In this document: positions 1 to 4,935 of the stretch, piece after piece
Position numbering within the stretch: position 1 is the first letter of the stretch
Layout: each line of letters begins with the position of its first letter
Assembly: GCA_035507915.1 (NCBI GenBank)
Contig: DATJNS010000141.1
Span: forward strand, 1 to 13,419
Reading direction: 5' to 3'
Source of the DNA: JACQAI01 sp035507915
GTDB lineage: Bacteria; Pseudomonadota; Alphaproteobacteria; Elsterales; Elsteraceae
Length of the DNA stretch: 13,419 nucleotides
The notes under the pieces: generated by a model
What the model was told of the DNA's origin: nothing
Databases searched by the model: none
The model's input: the letters and a program-made list of their open reading frames with translations, nothing else
Position numbers and translations under genes: made by a program

Positions 1-74
1 GCGGCGCCCCGCCGTATCACCGATGAGACCGGATGGCGCCGCGGGAACCACGGGTCGGCAAGCGAGGTCGAGCC

Positions 75-482
75 ATGGGGATATGTCGATCCGCCGTCAT
101 GCTCGCGCTCCTGTGCGCCTCTGCCGGGTGCTCGGTCGAGCGCTCCCATCATGCGGAGCAGGCCCAGACCACGCTGATCGGTCTGCCGAAGAGCGAGCTC
201 TATCGCTGCGCCGGCCTGCCCGACAAACACGAGACGCTCGGCAACACCGAGTATCTCACCTACTACAACGATCTCCTGACCTCTGGCGGCGTGACGGCGC
301 CGATCATCGGCGGCGGCATCAACTTCTTCGACTCCAAATACTGCCACGCGACCTTCCTGCTGCGCGGCGGCAAAATCGCCGAGCTGCACTACGCCGGCAA
401 CGCCTCTTCGACCTTTGCACCGCTCGACCAGTGCGGCTACATCATCGACGCGTGCATGGCGCACGTCGACCAGCCGCGCTGA
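75..482 (+). CDS. Small predicted lipoprotein, function unknown
   Basis: This encodes about 135 aa. I chose the ATG at 75 over the ATG at 33 because it follows a GAGGT ribosome-binding element and directly begins a lipoprotein signal: Arg5, a hydrophobic stretch at 6-15, then Ser-Ala-Gly-Cys with Cys19 as the lipidated residue. Ser at +2 suggests sorting to the outer membrane. The mature part contains the segment LIGLPKSELYRCAGLPDK, reminiscent of the small-lipoprotein (BamE/SmpA-like) theme in which a 'G...KS.L...G.P' stretch starts the fold, but I cannot assign it to that family. Four further Cys lie in the mature domain, so two disulfides are possible. The gene converges on the epimerase gene with a 19-bp gap. 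It is likely a real gene. The function is not recognised. Confidence 0.75.
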   Translation: MGICRSAVMLALLCASAGCSVERSHHAEQAQTTLIGLPKSELYRCAGLPDKHETLGNTEYLTYYNDLLTSGGVTAPIIGGGINFFDSKYCHATFLLRGGKIAELHYAGNASSTFAPLDQCGYIIDACMAHVDQPR

Positions 483-501
483 GCGCGGCGCCGATCGTGG
501 C

Positions 502-1476
502 TCACGCGTCGAGCCAGGTCATCAGGTCGGCGAACCCGGCATCGAGATCGAAGCGCGGGCGATAACCGAGCTCGCGGTTGAGCCGGTCGATCGACAGCGG
601 TCCGCGGTCGAGCGGCCCGTGCAAATCGACCGTGCACTCGGCGGGATCGCTCGACAGGCGGTGCTCGAGCCCGGGGTGGCGCGTGGCGAGGCGCCGACAC
701 CAATCGTCGATCGTCCAGCGGAAACCGGAACCGACGTTGTAGACCTCGTGCGCGAGCTTGGGCGCGTCGAGCAGTAGCAGCACCCCCTGGGCGACGTCGG
801 GCGCATAGACCCAGTCACGCAGGCCCGGACGCGGCAGCACGATCGCGCGCCCCGGCTGCTCGAGCGCCTGGACCAGCGTCTGGTAGGGCGCGCTCATGGT
901 GTCGCGGAACGCGGTCTGGCGCTCCCAGCGGCCGAATGCCGGACCGATGCGCGCGGCGACCACGTCGAGCCCGGTGGTGCTCTTCATGCGCAGGGCCGTG
1001 CGCTCGCCGGCGAATTTCGTGATGCTGTAGATCGTGTCGGGCTGCGGTTGCGTGTGATCCTCGGTCAGCGGCTCGGTGGTGTAGGCGTTGGTGCCGTAGA
1101 CCGCGACCGAGCTCAGATAGACGAAACGCTGGACCGGGTGACGCTGGGCGGCTTGCAGCACGGCGGCGGTGCCGAGCAGGTTGGTGTCGAGGATCGAGCG
1201 CGGATCACGGCGCTCGCGCGCCGCGCCCGCGGTCACCACGGCGGCGTGGATCACGCGGTCGATCTCGGCCTCGTGGAAGATGCGGTCGAGCGCGGCCTCG
1301 TCGCGCACGTCGCCCAGCGCCGCGATCACCCGGCCGGGCAGCTTCTCGAACATCGGCTTGGCGTTGGGCGGCGGCGGCTCGAGCCCGAACAGCGCCACGC
1401 GATCGCCGCGGGCGAGCAGCGCCTCGGCCAGATTGAGGCCGATGAACCCGGTGCCTCCGGTGATCAGCACGTTCAT
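502..1476 (-). CDS. NAD(P)-dependent epimerase/dehydratase (extended SDR)
   Basis: The protein is 324 aa. Rossmann motif GGTGFIG is at residues 7-13 right after MNVLIT, the HAA motif of extended SDRs is near 77-79, LSSVAVYG holds the catalytic Ser (122/123), and YSITK holds Tyr150 and Lys154. The length (about 320) and a C-terminal substrate-binding part (VYNVGSG) match the UDP-glucose 4-epimerase/nucleotide-sugar dehydratase group. The exact substrate cannot be read. I chose the ATG at 1476 because the Rossmann strand starts there. A TTG nine bases upstream (1485) would add only three residues. The Ntn-hydrolase gene lies upstream on the same strand with a gap of about 60 bp, so the two may be co-transcribed. 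The catalytic set is complete, so the enzyme is presumably active in the cytoplasm on a sugar nucleotide or related NAD(P)-dependent substrate. Confidence 0.9.
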   Translation of the reverse strand: MNVLITGGTGFIGLNLAEALLARGDRVALFGLEPPPPNAKPMFEKLPGRVIAALGDVRDEAALDRIFHEAEIDRVIHAAVVTAGAARERRDPRSILDTNLLGTAAVLQAAQRHPVQRFVYLSSVAVYGTNAYTTEPLTEDHTQPQPDTIYSITKFAGERTALRMKSTTGLDVVAARIGPAFGRWERQTAFRDTMSAPYQTLVQALEQPGRAIVLPRPGLRDWVYAPDVAQGVLLLLDAPKLAHEVYNVGSGFRWTIDDWCRRLATRHPGLEHRLSSDPAECTVDLHGPLDRGPLSIDRLNRELGYRPRFDLDAGFADLMTWLDA

Positions 1477-1537
1477 CGCCGCCAAGTCCCGCCCGTCGGT
1501 TGGAACGGGCTATCACGACGGGAAACCGCCGGGCCGG

Positions 1538-2326
1538 TCAAGCGACCAGGCGCAGCACGGAGGTCGCCGGGGCGCCGTCCTCGAACCCCTGAACCGTGAG
1601 CTCGCCGGTCGCGGCGTTGGCGGTCACCGCGAGCCGGGCGGTGTCGTTGAGGATCGGCGTCTCGAGCCACGCCAAGCCGGGCGCAGCCGCGACCAGACGG
1701 CCGCGCATCATCGCCACGGGGTCGCGCCTGCCGCGAAAGCGCCGCCGACCTGTCGGGTCGCTGACGCAGACCGGCGCAGGGTGGACGCGCACCGCAGTTT
1801 CGAGGCGTTCGATGACCACGCCGCGGGCCGGATCGGGGCTGGCCAGGGTATAGAACGCCGACCGGCAGATCGGCGTCTCCGACAGCAGGCGCACGGCGGC
1901 GTCGAAGTCCAGGCATTCGTCGAACGCGCGTCGCAGCAGCAGGGCGGGCGGAATCCGGCCGGTGCGCCACATCGTCCAGCGCGTCGCCAGCCAGTCGGTG
2001 ATCCGGCCGAGCCCGTGTCTGGCCCTGGGCCCTTGATTGAGCGCACCGGCGAACCGACCAGGCGCCAGCGCCGTCGTGACGCCGATGAAATCGGGCCATG
2101 TCACGTCGAACCAAGGCCCCGCGACGCCGGCTTTGCGGGTAACCCTCACGGTCTTGCCCAAGCGGGCCCAGTCGAATGTCCGCGTCATCCGTGCGCCGTT
2201 TCCATCGGGCGCCTCGGCATTGCCGGTCGTGCAGCCCCACGCGTGCGAAGACCGAGCATCCACGCTCGGCGACCGGATAGCAACCGGCGACCTTGCCACG
2301 AAGCGAGCAGAGGAACTGTGAACCAA
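1538..2326 (-). CDS. C45/NAAA-like Ntn-hydrolase (acyltransferase/amidase fold), start uncertain
   Basis: With a TTG start at 2326 (AGGA element 9 nt upstream) the product is 262 aa. Sequence shows WGCTTG around residue 32, then RTFDW with Arg49 and Asp52. This matches the Gly-Cys-Thr-Thr/Ser cleavage site and the R-x-x-D motif 16-20 residues later in acyl-CoA:6-aminopenicillanate acyltransferase and NAAA/acid-ceramidase relatives. In those proteins autoproteolysis before Cys exposes the nucleophile. Later segments VTWPDFIGVTTALAPGRFAGALNQ and the C-terminal ILNDTARL fit the same fold (Asn as a likely oxyanion residue). GTG codons at 2299 and 2263 are alternative starts. No ATG gives a sensible start, and the frame stays open past the divergent protease start at 2378. 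The propeptide would be only about 31 aa, much shorter than in fungal AAT, so a 5' truncation is possible. Substrate is unknown. It probably hydrolyses a linear amide. Confidence 0.7.
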   Translation of the reverse strand: MVHSSSARFVARSPVAIRSPSVDARSSHAWGCTTGNAEAPDGNGARMTRTFDWARLGKTVRVTRKAGVAGPWFDVTWPDFIGVTTALAPGRFAGALNQGPRARHGLGRITDWLATRWTMWRTGRIPPALLLRRAFDECLDFDAAVRLLSETPICRSAFYTLASPDPARGVVIERLETAVRVHPAPVCVSDPTGRRRFRGRRDPVAMMRGRLVAAAPGLAWLETPILNDTARLAVTANAATGELTVQGFEDGAPATSVLRLVA

Positions 2327-2377
2327 ATGCGGATATCCTGAGACGGCCCGACCAGGACGTGCGCCGATGCCACCGCG

Positions 2378-3454
2378 ATGAAGGACCGCTTCGCCCGCTA
2401 CGCGCTGATCTGGGTGCTCCTGCTGGCGACGATCTGGCTCGGCGACCGCTTCATTCGCGCGGTGCTGCTGACGGCCGACCAGCCGCGCACCGTGACGCCG
2501 CGCGGCGAGCTGGCGGAGATCGAGCGCCATCGCATCGCGCTGTTCGAGCTGGCGGCGCCGTCGGTCGTCTATCTGTTCACCGAGGGGCCGGGGCGGGGCA
2601 GCGAGCGGCGCGCCGGCGCGGGCTCGGGCTTCCTATGGGACGCCGCCGGCCACGTGGTGACGAATTATCACGTGATCGAGGCCGCGACGCGGGTCCGCGT
2701 GCGGCTCGACTCGGGCGCGGCGATCGACGCCAAGGTGATCGGCAGCGCGCCCGATCAGGACCTTGCGGTCGTGCAACTCGCCGAGACCCGCGAGACCCTG
2801 CACCCGATCCCGATCGGCAGCTCGTCCGACCTGAAGGTCGGGCAGTCGGTGTTCGCGATCGGCAACCCGTTCGGGCTCAACCGGTCGCTCACCACGGGCA
2901 TCATCTCGGCGCTCGATCGGCGGCTGCCGACCGCGTCCAACCGCGAGGTCGCCGGCGCGATCCAGATCGATGCGGCGATCAATCCCGGCAACTCGGGCGG
3001 CCCGCTGCTCGATTCCTCGGGCCGGCTGATCGGCGTTACGACCGCGATCCTCTCGGAGACCGGATCGTTCGCCGGCGTCGGCTTCGCGGTGCCGGTCGAC
3101 GTGGTCAACCGCATCGTGCCCGCCCTGATCCGCGACGGCCGCGTGCCGCGGCCCGGCATCGGCATCATGGCGGCGCCCGAGGAGGCCACGGCGCGCCTGG
3201 GCGTGGTCGGCGTGGTGGTGGCCCAGGTCCAGCCGGGGTCGCCGGCCGCCGAGGCCGGCCTGCAGGGCATCAACCGGGCGACCGGCGCGATCGGCGACGT
3301 CATCACGCACGTCGACGGCCGCACCGTGCAGTCGATCGCCGACCTCGCCGCGCAGCTCGAGCGCATCGGCATCGGCCATCGCGCCGAGCTCACCGTCGTG
3401 CGCGACGGCCGTATCCGAAACGTCAGTGTCGGCGTGCTCGACATCGCATCCTGA
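2378..3454 (+). CDS. HtrA/DegS-like anchored serine protease with PDZ domain
   Basis: The protein is 358 aa. An N-terminal hydrophobic segment (about residues 8-32) without an obvious signal-peptidase site suggests a membrane-anchored, periplasm-facing protease, as in DegS. The trypsin-like domain (about 58-250) has the full triad: His98 in TNYHVIE, Asp128 in QDLAVV and Ser206 in GNSGGPL. One PDZ domain follows (about 258-352), with GDVITHVDGRTV typical of its core. The length matches single-PDZ HtrA proteins (about 350-400 aa) rather than two-PDZ DegP/DegQ. Its role is presumably envelope protein quality control or regulated proteolysis. An ECF sigma factor lies downstream on the opposite strand, but no anti-sigma gene is present, so a DegS-RseA-like link is only a suggestion. 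The Shine-Dalgarno before the ATG at 2378 is weak. Confidence 0.92.
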   Translation: MKDRFARYALIWVLLLATIWLGDRFIRAVLLTADQPRTVTPRGELAEIERHRIALFELAAPSVVYLFTEGPGRGSERRAGAGSGFLWDAAGHVVTNYHVIEAATRVRVRLDSGAAIDAKVIGSAPDQDLAVVQLAETRETLHPIPIGSSSDLKVGQSVFAIGNPFGLNRSLTTGIISALDRRLPTASNREVAGAIQIDAAINPGNSGGPLLDSSGRLIGVTTAILSETGSFAGVGFAVPVDVVNRIVPALIRDGRVPRPGIGIMAAPEEATARLGVVGVVVAQVQPGSPAAEAGLQGINRATGAIGDVITHVDGRTVQSIADLAAQLERIGIGHRAELTVVRDGRIRNVSVGVLDIAS

Positions 3455-3467
3455 CGCGTCGACGCGT
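3454..3467. repeat. 14-bp perfect palindrome between convergent genes
   Basis: The sequence acgcgtcgacgcgt is its own reverse complement. It begins at the last base of the protease stop codon and lies between two convergent coding ends. It could fold as a short hairpin in either transcript, but there is no T-run, so a terminator role is only tentative. Confidence 0.4.
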
Positions 3468-3476
3468 GCCGGTCGC

Positions 3477-3653
3477 TCAGCGTCCGGCGCCGCCGCGGCG
3501 GAACAGGCTGGCGATCAAGCTCGCGAAGAAGCCGACGAGGAATGCGAAGAACAGCACCTGGGCGATCGACGCCACTACGTCCACCGCGCCGCTGTAGCCG
3601 AAGAAACCGCACAGCAGCGCAAGGATCAGACAAGCGGACGCGACGTAGACGAT
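3477..3653 (-). CDS. DUF1328-type small membrane protein with apparent ATC start
   Basis: A 58-codon frame encodes two hydrophobic helices: a first around YVASACLILALLCGFFGY, a short GAVDVVASIA link, then QVLFFAFLVGFFASLIASLF, and ends in FRRGGAGR. This is the pattern of the DUF1328/YtjA family (about 50-60 aa), in which MLYWA...GFGG...A..AKILFFIFLVLF...SL is typical. No ATG, GTG or TTG exists between the upstream in-frame TAA (3687-3689) and the first helix. An ATC at 3653 sits exactly where the family's initiator Met should be, preceded by GGAG with a 7-nt spacer. The stop is TGA. The gene follows the ECF sigma gene by 33 nt in the same reading frame, so co-transcription is likely. Alternatives are a base change or sequencing error (ATG to ATC), a decayed gene, or stop-codon readthrough from the sigma gene. 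Family assignment is from the sequence pattern only. Confidence 0.6.
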   Translation of the reverse strand: MVYVASACLILALLCGFFGYSGAVDVVASIAQVLFFAFLVGFFASLIASLFRRGGAGR

Positions 3654-3660
3654 CGAGCGT

Positions 3661-3664
3661 CTCC
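3661..3664 (-). promoter_or_regulatory. Shine-Dalgarno GGAG preceding the ATC start
   Basis: On the minus strand GGAG is followed by seven bases and then ATC at 3653. The spacing is ideal for initiation, and no canonical start codon lies at a usable distance. This is the main reason to place the start of the small membrane protein at ATC. Confidence 0.5.
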
Positions 3665-3686
3665 GAAGATCGCGCCGGCGCGACGG

Positions 3687-4205
3687 TTATGCGGTGGGCG
3701 TCGGCACCGAGCCGGGATCGAGCAGCGCGCGGAGCCGCTGCCGGCCGCGGCTGAGGCGCGATTTCATGGTCCCGACGGGCAATCCCGACAGGCTCGCGGC
3801 CTCCTCGTAGGAGAGGTCGTACAGCCCGAGCAGCGTCACCGCCTGCTGCTCGCCGGGCGACAGCTGGGACAGGATGCGCAGGCTGTCCTTGAGCACGACC
3901 ACGTCGGTCTGCGACGGCGCTTCGGAGCCGCGCTCGACCGCCATGCGCTCGCCCGCGTAGCTGCGACGCAGCTTGTCCTTGCGCGTCTGGGTGATCGCGA
4001 TGTTGCGCATGATGGTGAACAGCCAAGCGCGAAGATTGGTCCCCGGCTGATACAGCGCCGCGCGCGACAACGCGCGCTCGACGCAGTCCTGCACCAGGTC
4101 GTCCGCCCGATCGGTCGTGCGAACCAGGACCCGCGCATAGCGACGAAGCGCCGGAACGTGATCCACGATCTGTACGCCCAGCCGATCGCTCGACGTCTGC
4201 GACAT
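3687..4205 (-). CDS. ECF-subfamily RNA polymerase sigma factor
   Basis: The protein is 172 aa. Region sigma2 spans about residues 16-83, with DDLVQDCVERAL and NLRAWLFTIMRN as the region-2 core-binding and -10-binding signatures. Sigma4 spans about 106-162, with the helix-turn-helix YEEAASLSGLPVGTMKSRLSRGRQRL. There is no sigma3, as expected for ECF factors. I chose the ATG at 4205 because AGGAGG lies 5 nt upstream. An earlier in-frame ATG at 4259 would add an odd repeated YPIGYPIG segment encoded by a direct repeat and has no such site. No anti-sigma gene and no NepR/PhyR genes flank it. The only co-oriented neighbour is the tiny membrane protein 33 nt downstream. Overall it resembles the alphaproteobacterial EcfG-like/ECF group with a 'QPGTNLRAWLFTI' motif, but subgroup assignment needs a profile search. 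Confidence 0.93.
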   Translation of the reverse strand: MSQTSSDRLGVQIVDHVPALRRYARVLVRTTDRADDLVQDCVERALSRAALYQPGTNLRAWLFTIMRNIAITQTRKDKLRRSYAGERMAVERGSEAPSQTDVVVLKDSLRILSQLSPGEQQAVTLLGLYDLSYEEAASLSGLPVGTMKSRLSRGRQRLRALLDPGSVPTPTA

Positions 4206-4210
4206 GACCG

Positions 4211-4216
4211 CCTCCT
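4211..4216 (-). promoter_or_regulatory. Strong ribosome-binding site of the sigma factor gene
   Basis: The minus strand carries AGGAGG five bases before the ATG at 4205. It decides the start in favour of the 172-aa protein over the upstream ATG at 4259. Confidence 0.7.
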
Positions 4217-4233
4217 GTTGCGTTCTCAAGAAG

Positions 4234-4253
4234 CCGATTGGATATCCGATTGG
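4234..4253. repeat. Tandem CCGATTGG direct repeat upstream of the sigma gene
   Basis: CCGATTGG occurs at 4234-4241 and again at 4246-4253, exactly 12 bp apart. That places the two copies close to one helical turn apart, 29-49 bp upstream of the sigma factor start. It could be a tandem operator or lie in the 5' leader. The second copy overlaps the left arm of the ATTGGGT inverted repeat. Confidence 0.45.
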
Positions 4254-4277
4254 GTACATGCTGAAGTGTCACCCAAT
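4249..4277. promoter_or_regulatory. Inverted repeat ATTGGGT-N15-ACCCAAT, candidate operator
   Basis: The left arm is 4249-4255 and the right arm 4271-4277, with 15 bp between them. The right arm read on the minus strand gives ATTGGGTGACAC. A near-copy, ATTGGGTGAACAC, occurs on the plus strand at 4420-4432. The repetition within one intergenic region suggests a binding site for a regulator of the sigma gene. No regulator is identified. Confidence 0.4.
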
Positions 4278-4355
4278 TTCATGCCTCATTCAACCATTCT
4301 TGCGGCGGTTAAACGTACTAGGCCAAATGGCGGCTCCGCTGAATGCGACGTTTAG

Positions 4356-4426
4356 ACCCAATTGCGTGACGTTTTCAATCACGGTGGCCAGTCTACCATC
4401 GCCAAGGTCGCAACTTTTAATTGGGT
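4356..4426. repeat. Second ACCCAATT ... AATTGGGT inverted pair
   Basis: ACCCAATT at 4356-4363 and AATTGGGT at 4419-4426 are exact 8-bp inverted copies, 55 bp apart. With the pair at 4249-4277 this makes four occurrences of the core in about 180 bp of otherwise gene-free DNA. Such clustering is unlikely by chance in GC-rich sequence. Confidence 0.4.
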
Positions 4427-4590
4427 GAACACAACGCGGTCCTACCGACCGAATCCTCAGGCCAGGTCATCTTCCACGCCAAGACCTTTCCGCAAGCGGT
4501 GCCCGACCGGCTCCCCGGGACCTAATAAAAGCCTAAGAACGCCCGAGGGTTACGCTGTGCAAAAAAATCGTCATCTGAATCATTTTTCAC

Positions 4591-4618
4591 TTGCACCTCA
4601 GGCGATTTGGCCTATTTA
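4591..4618 (+). promoter_or_regulatory. Candidate sigma70-type promoter of the decarboxylase transcript
   Basis: A TTGCAC -35 box (4591-4596), a 16-bp spacer and a TATTTA -10 box (4613-4618) are followed by a transcription start expected near 4625. AT-rich sequence and an A-tract immediately upstream could act as an UP element. If correct, the transcript has a leader of about 310 nt before the decarboxylase ATG. It would include the upstream ORF and all the hairpins listed here. Confidence 0.45.
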
Positions 4619-4670
4619 TCGCGGTCGACGCACACGCACGTGCCAATGGCCCCTCCGGGTTATGTAACGA

Positions 4671-4920
4671 CGGAACGCGTCCTTTTTGGATTTTCTGGCT
4701 AACGCTGGTTCCGAGAGGGAAGTGGCCATGCCTACTCCTCAGCCAAAACACCCGACGAGCCTCCACCTCGCGCGCCCGGCCCGGTTTTCGCGGCCGACCG
4801 CGGTCGTGACTCCGTTGGCTGAGTTGACGCGGCCCTAGAAGCAGGGCGCCGGGCCGATGGCTTGGCGCCCGCCCCCGACCTTCTGATCCCCTTTCAGTCG
4901 CCGGCCCGTTTCGGGCCCGG
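4671..4920 (+). ncRNA. Structured 5' leader of the decarboxylase mRNA (speF-like candidate)
   Basis: Potential helices seen by eye: CGGAAC-GCGT (4671-4680) with ACGC-TG-GTTCCG (4702-4713), 10 bp with a 2-nt bulge; CTCAGCCAA (4738-4746) with TTGGCTGAG (4815-4823), 9 bp long-range; a 12-nt palindrome at 4795-4806; GGGCGCC (4844-4850) with GGCGCCC (4864-4870); and GGCCCG (4903-4908) with CGGGCC (4912-4917) across a TTT loop just before the Shine-Dalgarno. ACTCCG (4809-4814) is complementary to CGGAGT (4922-4927), which contains the decarboxylase ribosome-binding site. ACTCC recurs at 4734-4738. A conserved 'speF' leader RNA upstream of ornithine decarboxylase is known in alphaproteobacteria. I cannot confirm membership from memory of its consensus. 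Confidence 0.45.
4728..4838 (+). CDS. Upstream ORF (36 aa), putative leader peptide
   Basis: The ATG at 4728 follows a purine-rich GAGAGGGAAG with a spacing of 7 nt from AGGGA, stronger than the site of the decarboxylase itself. The peptide is Pro/Arg/Thr-rich, starting MPTPQPKHPTSLHL and ending PLAELTRP before TAG. It stops 97 nt before the decarboxylase ATG. Its codons contain both strands of the long-range 9-bp helix and the segment complementary to the downstream Shine-Dalgarno, so its translation would remodel the leader. An Arg-Pro-stop ending resembles the TnaC arrest peptide (which ends Asp-His-Arg-Pro-stop), and polyamine-biosynthesis leaders such as enterobacterial SpeFL are known to sense ornithine. 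These parallels are inference. There is no sequence homology to either. It may also be a chance ORF. Confidence 0.45.
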   Translation: MPTPQPKHPTSLHLARPARFSRPTAVVTPLAELTRP

Positions 4921-4927
4921 TCGGAGT
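4864..4927 (+). promoter_or_regulatory. Ribosome-binding region with adjacent hairpins before the decarboxylase
   Basis: The decarboxylase Shine-Dalgarno GGAG (4923-4926) has a 9-nt spacer to the ATG. It follows a GC-rich hairpin (4903-4917) by 5 nt, and that hairpin lies behind another stem ending at 4870. No T-run follows either stem, so regulation would more likely be by occlusion of the ribosome-binding site than by termination. Confidence 0.4.
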
Positions 4928-4935
4928 GCCGTGTC

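Larger units (their letters stand above)
4206..4590. other. Gene-free, relatively AT-rich intergenic stretch
   Basis: No coding frame here has convincing codon bias or a recognisable product. The stretch holds the sigma-gene ribosome-binding site, the repeated AATTGGGT-type boxes, and near its right end a 7-A tract (4561-4567) and an AT-rich patch just upstream of the decarboxylase promoter. Base composition is clearly less GC-rich than the flanking genes, as expected for a regulatory region. Confidence 0.5.

Noticed and set aside
4206..4260. Sigma factor start at the ATG at 4259
   Set aside because: It would add a repeated YPIGYPIG segment encoded by a direct repeat, whereas AGGAGG marks the ATG at 4205.
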